A stretch of DNA of 64,000 nucleotides from Conus ventricosus (GCA_018398815.1 CM031616.1:73530922-73594921), one strand, 5' to 3'; counted from the stretch's first letter, positions 32,310-45,804 are shown. Numbers and translations: made by a program. The notes: generated from the letters alone by a model not told the origin.

Positions 32310-35300
32310 GTCCAACACAGAGTCACTCACCCCAAAACAAAGTCACTCACCCAAACAAAGTCACTTCACCCGACACAGTCACTCACCCAACACAAAGTCA
32401 CTTCACCACCCAACACAACGTCACTTCACCCAACACAAAGTCACCTCACCGGACACTAAAGTCTCACCCAACACAAAGTCACTTCACCACCCAACACAAC
32501 GTCATTTCATCCACAAAAAAGTCACTTCACCCGACACAGAGGTCACTCTTCCAACACAAAGTCACTTCACCCAACACAGGGTCACTTCACCCCCCAACAC
32601 AAAGTCACTTCACCCAACACAGAGTCACTTCACCCAAACAGAGTCACTTCACCCAACACAAAGTCACTTCACCCACCACAAAGTCACTTCACCACCCAAC
32701 CAAGTCACTTCACCACCAACACAGTCACTTCACCACCAACACAAAGTCACTTCACCCCCCAACACAAAGTCACTTCACCACCCAACACAAAGTCACTTCA
32801 CCCAACACAAAGTCACTTCACCCAACACAGTCACTTCACCCAACACAGTCACTTCACCACCCAACACAGAGTCACTTCACCACCCAACACAGAGTCACTT
32901 CACCCAACACAAAGTCACTTCACCCAACACAGAGTCACTTCACCCAACACAAAGTCACTTCACCACCCAACACAGAGTCACTTCACCAACACAAACTCAC
33001 TTCACCCAACACAAAGTCACTTCACCCAACACAAAGTCACTTCACCCAACACAAAGTCACTTCACCAACACAGAGTCACTTCACCCAACACAAAGTCACT
33101 TCACAAAGTCACTTCACCCAACACAAAGTCACTTCACCCAACACAAAGTCACTTCACCGCCCAACACAGTCACTTCACCCAACACAAAGTCACTTCACCA
33201 ACACAAAGTCACTTCACCAAACACAGAGTCACTTCACCAACACAGTCACTTCACCCAACACAGTCACTTCACCCAACACAGAGTCACTTCACCACCTAAC
33301 ACAAGTCACTTCACCAACACAGAGTCACTCACCCAACACAAAGTCACTTCACCGCCAACACAGTCACTTCACCCAACACAGAGTCACTTAACCACCCAAC
33401 ACAGTCACTTCCCCAACACAAAGTCACTTCACCCAACACAGTCACTTCACCCAACACAGTCACTTCACCACCCAACACAAAGTCACTTCACCCAACACAG
33501 TCACTTCACCCAACACAGTCACTTCACCACCCAACACAGTCACTTCACCCAACACAAAGTCACTTCACCAACACAGTCACTTCACCACCCAACACAGAGT
33601 CACTTCACCCAACACAGAGTCACTTCACCCAACACAGAGCCACTTCACCAACACAGAGTCACTTCACCCAACACAGAGTCACTCACCCAACACAAAGTCA
33701 CTTCACACCCAACACAGTCACTTCACCACCAACACAGGCACTTCACCACCCAACACAGAGTCAGTTCACCACCCAACACAGAGTCACTCACCCAATACAA
33801 AGTCCCTCACCCAACACAGTCACTCACCAACACAAAGTCACTTCACACAACACAGAGTCACTTCACCCAACACAAAGTCACTTCACCCCAACACAGTCAC
33901 GTACCCAACACAAAGTCACTTCACCCAACACAGTCACTTCACCCAACACAGTCACTTCACCCGACACAAAGTCACTTCACCCGACACAAAGTCACTTCAC
34001 CCAACACAGTCACTTCACCAGCCACCACAACGTCACTTCACCCACCACAACGTCACTTCACCCAACACAGTCACTCACCCAACACAAAGTCACTTTACCA
34101 CCAACACAACGTCACTTCACCGACACAAAGTCACTTCACCCGACACAAAGTCACTTCACCCAACACAGAGTCACTTCACCCAACACAAAATCACTTTACC
34201 ACCCAACACATCGTCACTTCACCACACAAAGTCACTTCACCGACACAGAGTCACTTCACCCAACACAAAGTCACTTCACCCAACACAGAGTCACTTCACC
34301 CGACACAGAGTCACTTCACCCAACACAGAGTCACTTCACCCAACACAGAGTCACTTCATCCGACACAAAGTCACTTCACCACCAACACAAAGTCACTTCA
34401 CCACCCAACAAAGTCACTTCACATAACAAAAGTCACTTCACCCAACACAATGTCACTTCACCGCCCAACACAAAGTCACTTCACCACCCAACACAAAGTC
34501 ACTCACCACCCAACACAAAGTCACTTCACCCAACACAAAGTCACTTCACCACCCAACAAAGTCACTCACCCAACACAAAGTCACTTCACCAACACAGAGT
34601 CACTTGACCACCCAACACAGAGTACTTCACCCAACACAGAGTCACTTCACCAACACAAAGTCACTTCACCCAACACACTTCACCCAACACAGAGTCACTT
34701 CACCCAACACAAAGTCACTTCACCCAACACAAAGTCACAACACAGTCACTTCACCCAACAAAGTCACTTCACCCAACACAAAGTGACTTCACCGCCCAAC
34801 ACAAAGTCACAACACAGAGTCACTTCACCCAACACAAAGTGACTTCACCGCCCAACACATGTCACTTCACCCAACACAAAGTCACTTCAACCAACACAGA
34901 GTCACTTCACCACCAAACACGAAGTCACTTCACCCAACGCAGTCATTCACCCAACACAGTCACTTCACCCAACACAGAGTCACTTCACCACCCAACACAG
35001 AGTCACTTCACCAACACAGAGTCACTTCACCACCTAACACAAAGTCACTTCACCCAACACAGAGTCACTTCACCCAAAACAGAGTCACTCACCCAACACA
35101 AAGTCACTTCACCGCCCAACACAGTCACTTCACCGCCCAACACAGTCACTTCACCCAACACAGTCACTTCACCAACACAGAGTCACTTCACCCAAACACA
35201 AAGTCACTTCATCCAACACAGTCACTTCACCACCCAACACAGTCACTTCACCACCCAAACAGAGCACTTCACCACCCAACACAGAGCCACTTCACCCCCA

Positions 35301-38300
35301 ACACAGCCACTTCACCCAACACAGAGCCACTTCACCCAACACAGAGCCACTTCACCAACACAGAGTCACTCACCCAACACAAAGTCACTTCACCACCCAA
35401 CACAGTCACTTCACCATCCAACACAGTCACTTCACCATCCAACACAGAATCACTTCACCACCCAACACAGAGTCAGTTCACCACCCAACACAGAGTCACT
35501 CACCCAACACAAAGTCACTTCACCTAACACAGAGTAACTTCACCAGCCACCACAACGTCACTTCACCCAACACAAAGTCACTTCACCCAACACAAATTCA
35601 CTTCACCCAACACAAAGTCACTCACCCAACACAAAGTCACTTCACCCAACACAAAGTCACTTTACCACCCAACACAACGTCACTTCACCCAACACAAAGT
35701 CACTTCACCGACACAAAGTCACTTCACCCAACACAAAGTCACTTCACCCAACACAAGTCACTCACCCAACACAGAGTCACTTCACCCAACACAAAGTCAC
35801 TTTACCACCCAAACAACGTCACTTCACCCGACACAGTCACTTCACCCGACACAGAGTCACTTCACCCAACACAAAGTCACTTCACCCGACACAGAGTCAC
35901 TTCACCCGACACAGAGTCACTTCACCAACACAAAGTCACTTCACCCAACACAAAGTCACTTCACTTCACCCGACACAGAGTCACTTCACCCAACACAAAG
36001 TCACTTCACCCAACACAAAGTCACTTCACCCAACACCCAAAATCACTTCACCGCCCAACACAAAGTCACTTCACCACCAACAGAAAGTCACTTCACCAAC
36101 ACAAACTCACTTCACCCACTTCACCCAACACAAAGTCACTTCACCAACACAGTCACTTCACCCAACACAAAGTCACTTCACCCAACAGAGTCACTTCACC
36201 CAGCACATCACTTCACCCAACACAGAGTCACTTCACCCAACAGAGAGTCACTTCACCCAAACACAGTCACTTCACCAATGTCACTTCACCCAACACAAAG
36301 TCAATTCACCACCCAACACAAGTCACTCACCCACCACAAAGTCACTCAACCAACACAAGTCATCAAAACCAACACAAAGTCACTTTACCCAACACAGAGT
36401 CACTTCACCCAACACAAAGTCACTTCACCCAACACAGAGTCACTTCACCCAACACAGAGTCACTTCACCACCCAACACTGAGTCACTTCACCACCCAACA
36501 CAGTCACTTCACCCAACACAAAGTCACTTCACCGACACACAGTCACTTCACCCAACACAGAGCCACGTCACACGACACAGTCACTTCATCCAACAGAATC
36601 ACTTCACCCAACAAAGTCACTTCACCCAACACAGTCACTTCACCCAACACAAAGTCACTTCACCCAACACAAAGTCACTTCACCCACACAAAGTCACTTC
36701 ACTCACCAACACAAAGTCACTTCACCCGACACACAGTCACTTCACCCAACACAGAGTCACTTCACCCAGCACAAAGTCACTTCACCCACACAAAGTCACT
36801 TCACCACCCAACACAGTCACTTCACCCAACACAGTCACTTCACCCAACACAAAGTCACTTCACCCACCACAAAGTCACTTCACCCCAAAACAAAGTCACT
36901 TCACCACCCAACACAAAGTCACTTCACACACACAAAGTCACTTCACCCAACACAGAGTCACTTCACCACCCAACACAGTCACTTCACCACCCAACATAGA
37001 GTCACTTCACCCAACACAAAGTCACTTCACCACCCAACACAAGGTCACTTCATCCAACACAAAGTCACTTCACCCGACACAGTCACTTCACCCAACACAA
37101 AGTCACTTCACCACCCAACACAAAGTCACTTCACCACCCAACACAAGTCACTTCACCCAACACAGTCACTTCACCACCCGACACAAAGTCACTTCACCAC
37201 CCGACACAAAGTCACTTCACCACCAACACAAAGTCACTTCACCCAACACAAAGTCACTTCACCCAACACAGTCATCACCCAACACAGTCACTTCACCCAA
37301 CACAGTCACTTCACCCGACACAAAGTCACTTCACCGCCCAACACAAAGTCACTTCACCACCCAACACAAAGTCACTTCACCCAACACACAGTCACTTCAC
37401 CCAACACACAGTCACTTCACCGCCCAACACAAAGTCACTTCACCACCCAACACAAAGTCACTTCACCCAACACAAAGTCACTTCACCCACTTCACCCAAC
37501 ACAAAGTCACTTCACCCAACACAGAGTCACTTCACCAATGTCACTTCACCCAACACAAAGTCACTTCACCACCAACACAAAGTCACTCACCCAACACAGT
37601 CACTTCACCCAACACAGAGTCACTCACCCGACACAGAGTCACTTCACCAACACAGAGTCACTTCACCCGACACAGAGTCACTTCACCCAACACAGTCACT
37701 TCACCACCCGACACAAAGTCACTTCACCACCCGACACATAGTCACTTCACCACCAACACAAGTCACTTCACCCAACACAAAGTCACTTCACCCAACACAA
37801 GTCACTTCACCCAACACAGTCACTCACCCAACACAGAGTCACTTCACCCAACACAGTCACTTCACCCGACACAAAGTCACTTCACCGCCCAACACAAAGT
37901 CACTTCCACCCAACACAAAGTCACTTCACCCAACACACAGTCACTTCACCCAACACACAGTCACTTCACCGCCCAACACAAAGTCACTTCACCACCCAAC
38001 ACAAAGTCACTTCACCCAACACAAAGTCACTTCACCCACTTCACCCAACACAAAGTCACTTCACCCAACACAGAGTCACTTCACCAATGTCACTTCACCC
38101 AACACAAAGTCACTTCACCACCAACACAAAGTCACTCACCAACACTAGTCACTTCACCCAACACAGAGTCACTCACCCGACACAGTCACTTCCCCCAACA
38201 CAGAGTCACTTCACCCGACACAGAGTCACTTCACCCAACACAGAGTCACTTCACCACCCAACACAGAGTCACTTCACCCAACACAAAGTCACTTTACCCG

Positions 38301-39412
38301 ACACAGTCACTTCACCCAACACAGAGTCACTTCACCCAACACAAAATCACTTCACCAATGTCACTTCACCCAACACAAATTCACTTCACCACCAACACAA
38401 AGTCACTCACCCAAACACAAAGTCACTCAACCAACACAAAGTCACTCACCCAACACAAAGTCACTTCACCCAACAGCCCTGATGTGGCCCTTTGCGGTCG
38501 GCTGGGCTATAAGCAACATTATCTTATCTTACTTCACCCAACACAGAGTCACTTCACCACCCAACACAGTCACTTCACCACCCAACGCAGAGTCACTTCA
38601 CACCCAACACAGTCACTTCACCACCCAACACAGAGTCACTTCACCACCAACACAGTCACTTCACCCAACACAAAGTCACTTCACCCGACACAGTCACTTC
38701 ACCAACACTCACTTCAGCCAACACAAAGTCACTTCACCCAACACAAAGTCACTTCACTCACACAACACAAAGTCACTTCACCCGACACACAGTCACTTCA
38801 CCCAACACAAAGTCACTTCACCCACCACAAAGTCACTTCACCACCCTACACAAAGTCACTTCACCCAACACAGAGTCACTTCACCCAACACAGTCACTTC
38901 ACCCACCACAAAGTCACTTCACCCAACCAGTCACTTCACCCAACACAAAGTCACTTCACCAATCAACACAAAGTCACTTCACCCAACACAAGGTCACTTC
39001 ACCCGACACAAAGTCACTTCACCCGACACAATGTCACTTCACCACCCAACACAATGTCACTTCACCCAACACAAAGTCACTTCACCAACACAAAGTCACT
39101 TCACCCAACAGAGTCACTTCACCCAACACAAAGTCAATTCACCTTACACAAAGTCACTTCACCCGACACAGAGTCACTTCACCCAACACAGAGTCACTCA
39201 CCCAACACAAAGTCACTTCACCAACACAAAGTCACTTCACCGCCCAACACAAAGTCACTTCACCACCCAACACAAAGTCACTTCACCAACACAAAGTCAC
39301 TTCACCGCCCAACACAAAGTCACTTCACCACCCAACACAAAGTCACTCCACCCAACACAAAGTCACTTCCCCACTTCACCCAACACAAAGTCACTTCACC
39401 CAACACAAACGT
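32310..39412. repeat. 20-23 bp tandem array of about 7.1 kb
   Basis: The core is CACTTCACCCAACACAAAGT (20 bp). Common variants are CACAGAGT, CACAGT and the 23-bp form with an extra ACC. More than 300 units are present. Larger blocks are also repeated: a segment with CACCAATGTCACTTCACC recurs at 37530 and 38079 with a 549-bp spacing, and variants occur near 36275 and 38356. A SINE fragment sits inside at 38474-38531. The units lack stop codons in all three plus-strand frames, producing a spurious 861-codon frame (32257-34842) rich in His, Thr, Ser and Gln. Confidence 0.98.
38474..38531 (+). mobile_element. SINE 3'-end fragment inside the 20-bp array
   Basis: CAGCCCTGATGTGGCCCT, GGTCGGCTGGGCTATAAGC and a TTATCTTATCTTA tail interrupt the array. 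It matches the inverted copy at 29026-29083. The array sequence flanks it directly on both sides, so the insertion postdates array formation. A target duplication cannot be told from the repeat itself. Confidence 0.65.
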
Positions 39413-39457
39413 CCAAACGGCCTTACGTCAGACGTCAACACGATCCAGCCCTTGAGT

Positions 39458-39459
<2 letters not shown>

Positions 39460-39500
<41 letters not shown>

Positions 39501-39590
39501 ATGTGTGCAAAACTCTTCACTCACAAAGCGAAACAGGCTGACAAGAACACTACCCTACCAACAAACATGATTTCATCCAACCGCTCTTGA

Positions 39591-39660
<70 letters not shown>

Positions 39661-39738
39661 GACAGACAAACAGAAAGAGACAGACAGACAGACACAGAGA
39701 GAGAAATACAGAGAGGGAGAGACAGAAAGAGAACAAAC

Positions 39739-39802
<64 letters not shown>

Positions 39803-39935
39803 GAGACAGGGGTGGGGTGGGGTGTACCCATCTACTCACCTCTACCACCACCCCTCACCGACGTCCCCATGGTAAAAACTGCCTGGTCAAAGATATGCAG
39901 ATTCTCTGTTTGTCTGTCTGTCTCTCAGGGTGTGC

Positions 39936-39998
<63 letters not shown>

Positions 39999-40275
39999 CG
40001 TGTGCGTGCGTGTGCGTGTGTGTGCGTGCGCGCGCGCGTGTGTGTCTGTCTGCGTCTGTGTGTGTGTGTGTCTGTGTGTGTCTGTGTCTGTGTCTGTGCG
40101 TGTACGTGTGCGTGTTCGTGTTCGTGCGCGCATTGTTTGTGTCGTGCACCTCTGTATGTGCAAGTGTGTGTGTGGCGTGTCTATGTATACGTGCGCGCAT
40201 TGTTTGTGTCGTGCACCTCTGTATGTGCAAGTGTGTGTGTGGCGTGTCTATGTATACGTGCGCGCGCACGCGGGT
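39460..40275. repeat. GA and GT microsatellites with a 67-bp duplication
   Basis: (GA)n at 39460-39500 and a long (GA)n/(GACA)n tract at 39594-39810. (GT)n with CG interruptions covers 39930-40120. Two copies of a 67-bp unit (CGCGCATTGTTTGTGTCGTG) start at 40127 and 40194. Confidence 0.9.
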
Positions 40276-40576
40276 GCATGTCTTCGCAAGGGAAGTGTGG
40301 TAATTCTCAAATGCGGTCAGGTAGACTGGGTTTTTTTCTTCTTTTTTTTTTTCTCGTTTGTTGTGACTGACAGCCGCTCTCCAGTCTGTTCAACTTTGAC
40401 GACGGCGTGAAAGGAAAGCGAAGGATTATGACACGGCCCACACAGACCTGGCCACTGACGGCAAAGGCCCAACAACATGGCCTCTCTCGTCCTGCTGGGC
40501 TGCTGCTTTGTTCCCGCTCAATGGCCCTGTGTGCACTCCATTTCACAGCATCAAACCCACTCTTTGACTCTTCATG
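40276..40576. other. Spacer, nothing recognised
   Basis: Single-copy sequence with a T-run near 40330-40352. No gene or element was identified. Confidence 0.45.
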
Positions 40577-40596
40577 CACGAGACAGACAGACAGAC

Positions 40597-40676
<80 letters not shown>
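40577..40676. repeat. (GACA)n-(GA)n microsatellite
   Basis: Roughly 100 bp of GACA then perfect GA repeats. Confidence 0.95.
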
Positions 40677-40677
<1 letters not shown>

Positions 40678-40691
40678 ACCTCTGTCGCCTT

Positions 40692-40860
40692 CAGGGGGCA
40701 GAGTGGCTCAGTGACGAGGAACCGACCTGGCATGACAGTCTGAGCCTTTCATGTTCGAATCCGTGGAGCGCCCCTTATGTCAACGCACACTTCCAATGCC
40801 CATCTTAACGTGTTGTCGTTCTGGTGGACCAGACTGCTGGCTGAAGATCGGACAGGTAGG
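40692..40860 (+). mobile_element. tRNA-derived SINE head fragment
   Basis: AGAGTGGCTCAGTGACGAGG (40701-40720) resembles an RNA polymerase III A box and GTTCGAATCC (40753-40762) a B box. The spacing is similar to that of a tRNA with a long variable arm. It does not fold into a credible complete tRNA and has unrelated downstream sequence, so it is more likely a SINE head than a tRNA gene. Confidence 0.45.
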
Positions 40861-41117
40861 CTACCCCACTTGCCATTCGCCAAATCACACTGGGTGGTCG
40901 TGAGATGCTGACTTGGACGAAGGTTCTGAGACAAACTGCCATCAAAACGTAACATTTCGCCGGCATGTGGTACTTTGTGTTCCGGAATTCCAGGTCCACG
41001 GTGCCAGACAAGGTTCAGCGATGGAGCGCGGAAGGAACAGACACGGACAGAGAGGGACCGCTTCAAACATCTCCGGCCTGTTGTGAACAAGGGCGGCCTC
41101 TGGATAGGATAGAAGAG

Positions 41118-41232
<115 letters not shown>

Positions 41233-41910
41233 TGAAGGGGAGGACCAGGTTCGCTCTGGCTGTGTCTGCTATGATAAAACTCAACGTTTTCTGCAACACC
41301 AGGTGTATCAGGATCTCTGTAAAAATGAAACTCAGTCACTGGCGATATCCCTGCTTCTACACGGATTGCCAGAGCGGCGGGGACTGTGACAACGGATCAC
41401 GAGCGAAGAATCCAGGTGAAGTGCCTCAGACACAATCTCCACGCCTCCTGCACGACACGTGAGACAGATGGCTATGTCTATGTCAAGTGACAAGCCAGCA
41501 CGCACACCGGCACCCCCCAAACCGCCTCTTCTTGCCAGTCATCAAACGCTGTAAGCTTTTCGCTGGTGGGTCACGTCATTCATCGTGACACTCTATCCAA
41601 AACCAATTCTAAGAAGTACGGTCAAGGGTGGATTAGAATTTCTCTTCTCGGATAATACGGTTGATTCGATTTGATGTCCCAGAGGCAAACGAGAGAACTC
41701 CCGACTGGATAAGTGACACCACCTCTATCATGTCGCCTATGACCGGGGACAGAGGGCTGTGTTGATCTCTGATCACCTAAACATCCCCCACAGCACACCA
41801 CGACCCACCGTCATGGGATGGTGGACGATTCTCATCAACTCAGGTGTGTGTCCACACGATCATGTCGCGGAGTGAGGCAGACCTGGGGAGCTGATGTATT
41901 TCTGACTGCG
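41233..41910. other. Spacer, nothing recognised
   Basis: Single-copy, moderately GC-rich sequence without recognisable domains on either strand. Confidence 0.45.
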
Positions 41911-42124
41911 AGTCAGCATCAACAGTATGCCGTGGGACGACCTGACAGTCAGCATCAACAGTATGCCGTGGGACGACCTGACAGTCAGCATCAACAGTAT
42001 GCCGTGGGACGACCTGACAGTCAGCATCAACAGTATGCCGTGGGACGACCTGACAGTCAGCATCAACAGTATGCCGTGGGACGACCTGACAGTCAGCATC
42101 AACAGTATGCCGTGGGACGAACTG
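41911..42124. repeat. 36-bp tandem array, six copies
   Basis: AGTCAGCATCAACAGTATGC recurs every 36 bp from 41911. The units are nearly identical. As 36 is divisible by three, several frames stay open and encode 12-residue repeats (for example QHQQYAVGRPDS), but there is no supporting gene structure. Confidence 0.95.
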
Positions 42125-42163
42125 CACCACTCGTCTCCATTTTTAAGACCGGGTGCTTTGGGG

Positions 42164-42168
<5 letters not shown>

Positions 42169-42216
<48 letters not shown>
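42169..42216. repeat. (CA)n microsatellite
   Basis: About 48 bp of perfect CA repeats. Confidence 0.95.
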
Positions 42217-42219
<3 letters not shown>

Positions 42220-42309
42220 TTTGGGCAAAAAAACACCAACAAAATCTACACCATAATTAACTAATTTCATGTCCTGTCGTATTAGGCTCCTGCATATTGT
42301 CTTTTCTTT

Positions 42310-42680
42310 CTAAAGAACAAAATTCTTCTCGTTAATAAGAATACATCAACTATTCGATATTTCTACAGAACAAAATTCTTCTCGTTAATAAGAATACATT
42401 AACTATTCGATATTTCTAAAGAACAAAATTCTTCTCCTTAATAAGAATACATTGACTATTCGATATTTCTAAAGAACAAAATTCTTCTCCTTAATAAGAA
42501 TACATTAACAATTCGATATTTCTAAAGAACAAAATCTTCTCCTTAATAAGAATACATTGACTATTCGATATTTCTAAAGAACAAAATTCTCCTTAATAAG
42601 AATACATTAACAATTCGATATTTCTAAAGAACAAAATTCTTCTCCTTAATAAGAATACATTAACAATTCGATATTTCCGC
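42310..42680. repeat. About 54-bp AT-rich tandem array, seven copies
   Basis: The unit contains AAAGAACAAAATTCTTCTC, TTAATAAGAATACATTA and ATTCGATATTTCT. Copies begin near 42313, 42367, 42418, 42472, 42526, 42575 and 42625. It fuses at its right end with the diverged satellite that follows. Confidence 0.9.
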
Positions 42681-43640
42681 AGCACGCACTATCAATGTCT
42701 TTAGCACAGTCACCACTACAAAGAGTGCACTTTCCACTCCACATTCCACTACACACACTAGCAGTTCTCTTACCACTATCATCACTAAAAACAACCACAA
42801 AAAACCAGTGTACTTTCCACTCGATGTTTCCATGACATGCGTTAGCCGTTCTTTTACCATTATCATCACTAGTAACAATGACTTTCCACTCAATCTTCTC
42901 ACAAAATGCATTGGCAATTCTTTCGACATTCTCACTGCTCCTGAGAACATTCTTTCAACTCTGTAATTCACAACGCGCAGCAGCAATTCTTAAACATTCT
43001 CGCCGTTAGTAAGTACATACTTTCTAATCAATATTTTCAAAACACGCGGTAGCAATTCCTACACATTGCCACTTAGGCCTGCTTAGCACTCAACATTGTC
43101 GTCACACTGACTAGCACTCAACATTGTCGTCACACTGACTAGCACTCAACATTGTCGTCACACTGACTAGCACTCAACATTGTCGTCACACTGACTAGCA
43201 CTCAACATTGTCGTCACACTGACTAGCACTCAACATTGTCGTCACACTGACTTGCACTCAACATTGTCGTCACACTGACTAGCACTCAACATTGTCGTCA
43301 CACTGACTAGCACATACTTTGCTCTGGTCGTTTCCACAACATGTACTAGTAATACACGCTGCATTGTCACCATTAACACACTGCTCTCTAAACATTTCGA
43401 CAGCACATACGTAGTAGCAAATGATTCCCTCTCTATTTCCACAACACGTATGAGCATCTTATAACACTATCACCATTTCCAGGAACGTACACCAGCGTTT
43501 TCGTTCCTCTCAACATTTCCACAACACGTACCAACAATTCTTGTAACAACATACCTTCCACTCAGTATTTTTCACAATACGTATAAGCATTTGTCATACC
43601 ATTTCCTACCATCATTAAGAATGCACTCACTACTCACTAT
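42665..43640. repeat. Old diverged satellite, about 85-100 bp unit
   Basis: Degenerate repeats share TTTCCACAACACG, AGCAATTCTTA, CACTATCATCACTA and GTGTACTTTCCACTC in the same order, about ten times. They are interrupted by a young 28-bp array at 43087-43312. Divergence between units is high, so this is much older than the other arrays in the window. Confidence 0.7.
43087..43312. repeat. 28-bp tandem array, eight copies
   Basis: CTAGCACTCAACATTGTCGT recurs every 28 bp with almost no divergence, nested inside the older satellite. Confidence 0.95.
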
Positions 43641-43646
43641 TTCCAG

Positions 43647-43653
43647 CACCCCC

Positions 43654-43684
<31 letters not shown>

Positions 43685-43930
43685 AGACACGCAGTCGCCT
43701 GGCGTTCGTCACACGGTAGGAAAGGGAGCCCGGTCTGGCAGCGGACCTACAGTCATGGTGCCAGCCCAGGTGCCATCAAAGTGCAGCTCCACTCTGACAG
43801 CCAGCCTGTCAACACAGGGGGGGGGGGGGGGGGGGGGGGGGGGGGAGGAATCGACCCGCAACGGCCGACGTCACGTGGGGCAGGAGAGGGTAATCGCAGA
43901 CACCTGCTTACTGAAGAAGTGAGGGGTGTG

Positions 43931-43962
<32 letters not shown>

Positions 43963-43990
43963 TGCGTTGCGTGCGTTTGTGAAGGTGGGG
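43647..43990. repeat. Poly-C, poly-G and GTGC simple repeats with spacer
   Basis: Poly-C followed by (CA)n at 43650-43685, poly-G at 43818-43845 and (GT)n/(GTGC)n at 43925-43975. The sequence between them shows no gene. Confidence 0.85.
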
Positions 43991-44267
43991 TCGGGATGGA
44001 AAGAAAGGGGCGGGGAGGGGTGTTATTCGCCCAACGTCAACTCCGTTGTCTGGGAGAGGAGGGGCTCCGCCTCCTCTTTCCTACACCTCCTCCTCCTCCC
44101 CTTTCTCCTTCTCCTCCCTCTCCTCCTCCTCCCTTCAAGGCTTGAACCCGGAGACAAACTACTGGGTGATTAATTCCCCTTTGTGCATATGTGATAGTTT
44201 TTAATCCTACCATTGGGTACACCCAGTCTATCTTCAGGGTCGCTGTCTAAACATGACACCAGTGCAC
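43991..44267. other. Spacer left of assembly gap
   Basis: Contains a CTCCTC-rich patch at 44085-44135. No gene was recognised. It ends at the N run. Confidence 0.5.
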
Positions 44268-44367
44268 NNNNNNNNNNNNNNNNNNNNNNNNNNNNNNNNN
44301 NNNNNNNNNNNNNNNNNNNNNNNNNNNNNNNNNNNNNNNNNNNNNNNNNNNNNNNNNNNNNNNNNNN
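44268..44367. other. Assembly gap (100 N)
   Basis: Exactly 100 N characters, the usual placeholder for a gap of unknown size. Confidence 0.99.
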
Positions 44368-44424
44368 TGGATTGTTTTTTAGTGTCAGAGAGCGTGTGTA
44401 TGTCTTGTGTGCGTAGCCTATGCC

Positions 44425-44474
<50 letters not shown>
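44368..44474. repeat. (GT)n microsatellite, insertion site of the LTR element
   Basis: A (GT)n run of about 45 bases ends at the left LTR. A short GT run also follows the right LTR (51645-51654), suggesting insertion into one microsatellite. The target duplication cannot be distinguished from GT repeats. Confidence 0.7.
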
Positions 44475-44787
44475 TGTCAACCTCGGGTGATGTCGATGGA
44501 GGAAGGACTAGCGCACAGCCCAAACACACTCACAGCTTGCTTACGATCTCATTCATATATCATGCATTCGTCACATCAAACCACTAGTAAAGTCTATAAC
44601 TTTACTACACATGTTCATAGAACGAAACATCAATGCATATGGAATCAAACAAAATAAAACATTCTCTCTTTCCTGAACTTCACAAAATCATTTATCTAAA
44701 ACATCATTAACTAACCCGGGTATAAATAGATTTCTACTTTACCTGGCCAGGTGATCTTAACTATTCACGAATCACTGTCTTTTCTTT

Positions 44788-44819
<32 letters not shown>

Positions 44820-45804
44820 CACTGTCACTTTCACAAGCACGACACAACTGCTGGCACTGGTCTTGGTCTGCTGGCGCCTGGTCAGGTGAGACTGTTGGCA
44901 CTGGCGTTGGTCTGTCGATGAAAGTGGCGCTGGCCAAGTATGAGGTCGAACCCCCGGTTAAGATAGAACAGTGACTATCAACATCGATCTGTTCTCCTTT
45001 CTTTCTTCCTGCATTAACGCATTGCACTCTCTCTCTCTCTCTCTCTCTCTTTCTAGTCTGCTCTTATAAAATGGACATGGTTGCTTTTTCTTTTCTTTTT
45101 TTTTTTTTTCTTTCTTTTCCTCTTCATTAGTTAGCAACTCTCTCTTTCACATCTCTCTTTAGTCCTCCTCTGCAACTATCTCATGCTAATCTCTCAACTT
45201 GGTTCTCTCTCCCCTCCCCCTCATCTCTCTCTCTCCCCCCTCTCTCCGCAGAGCTTCCACTCCGAACCTCTCTCTCTCTCTCTCTCTTCGTTCTCCTCCT
45301 CGTTCGCCGTTCTCTCACTCTCACATCCTTCTTATTCCGTTCCCGATCTGTCCAAAAAGGGCGAGACCATTGTCAGTATTTTTAACCCTGATACCCGAAG
45401 TTATCTCCCTCTAATTCCTTGGTATTCAAATCATGACGTCACGCCTACACGCCTTATCTCTGTGGTGGTCAATTGGTCATTTAATTGATTAGCTAGATTT
45501 CACCCCACCCACACTCCCCCCCCCCCTTTCCTACTAACTGGCGCCGTGTGGCTTAACTCGTGGACACTGGTCACTCTAAATTGGTAGATGAGTCTGGTTA
45601 GGCGCCAACGACGTCTGACCAAACCTACTGAGACCTGTCGGTCCAGCCACTCAGACTGTCTGCTGTTCCCCGCTGTGCTAAATTGGCTGGATGCGAAAGC
45701 ATGAAGCCGTCTTCGTCGCCAAGATGTTTTGCGTTTGGACTTAGTCCAGTTGAAGTGGCCGGCGACGGACCACACTGGTTGTGGGTTTAATTTTGACCGT
45801 GACA
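44475..45804 (-). repeat. 3' LTR (left copy, good quality)
   Basis: 1330 bp, TGTCAACC...CCGTGACA. It matches the right LTR in order throughout, including TATAACTTTA, CCTGAACTTCACAAAATCAT, a T-rich block, CT-rich stretches and TGGTGGTCAATTGG. It includes T-rich and CT-rich simple tracts (44781-44820, 45030-45050, 45085-45110). Confidence 0.85.

Noticed and set aside
32257..34842. 861-codon open frame on the plus strand
   Set aside because: It is a read-through of the 20-bp array. All three frames are similarly open, and composition follows the unit exactly.
40692..40775. Possible tRNA-Ser/Leu gene
   Set aside because: Only the A-box- and B-box-like parts are recognisable. Acceptor stem pairing is not convincing.
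44169..44530. Open frames crossing the N run near 44.3 kb
   Set aside because: They include unknown residues from the assembly gap and (CA)n translation.
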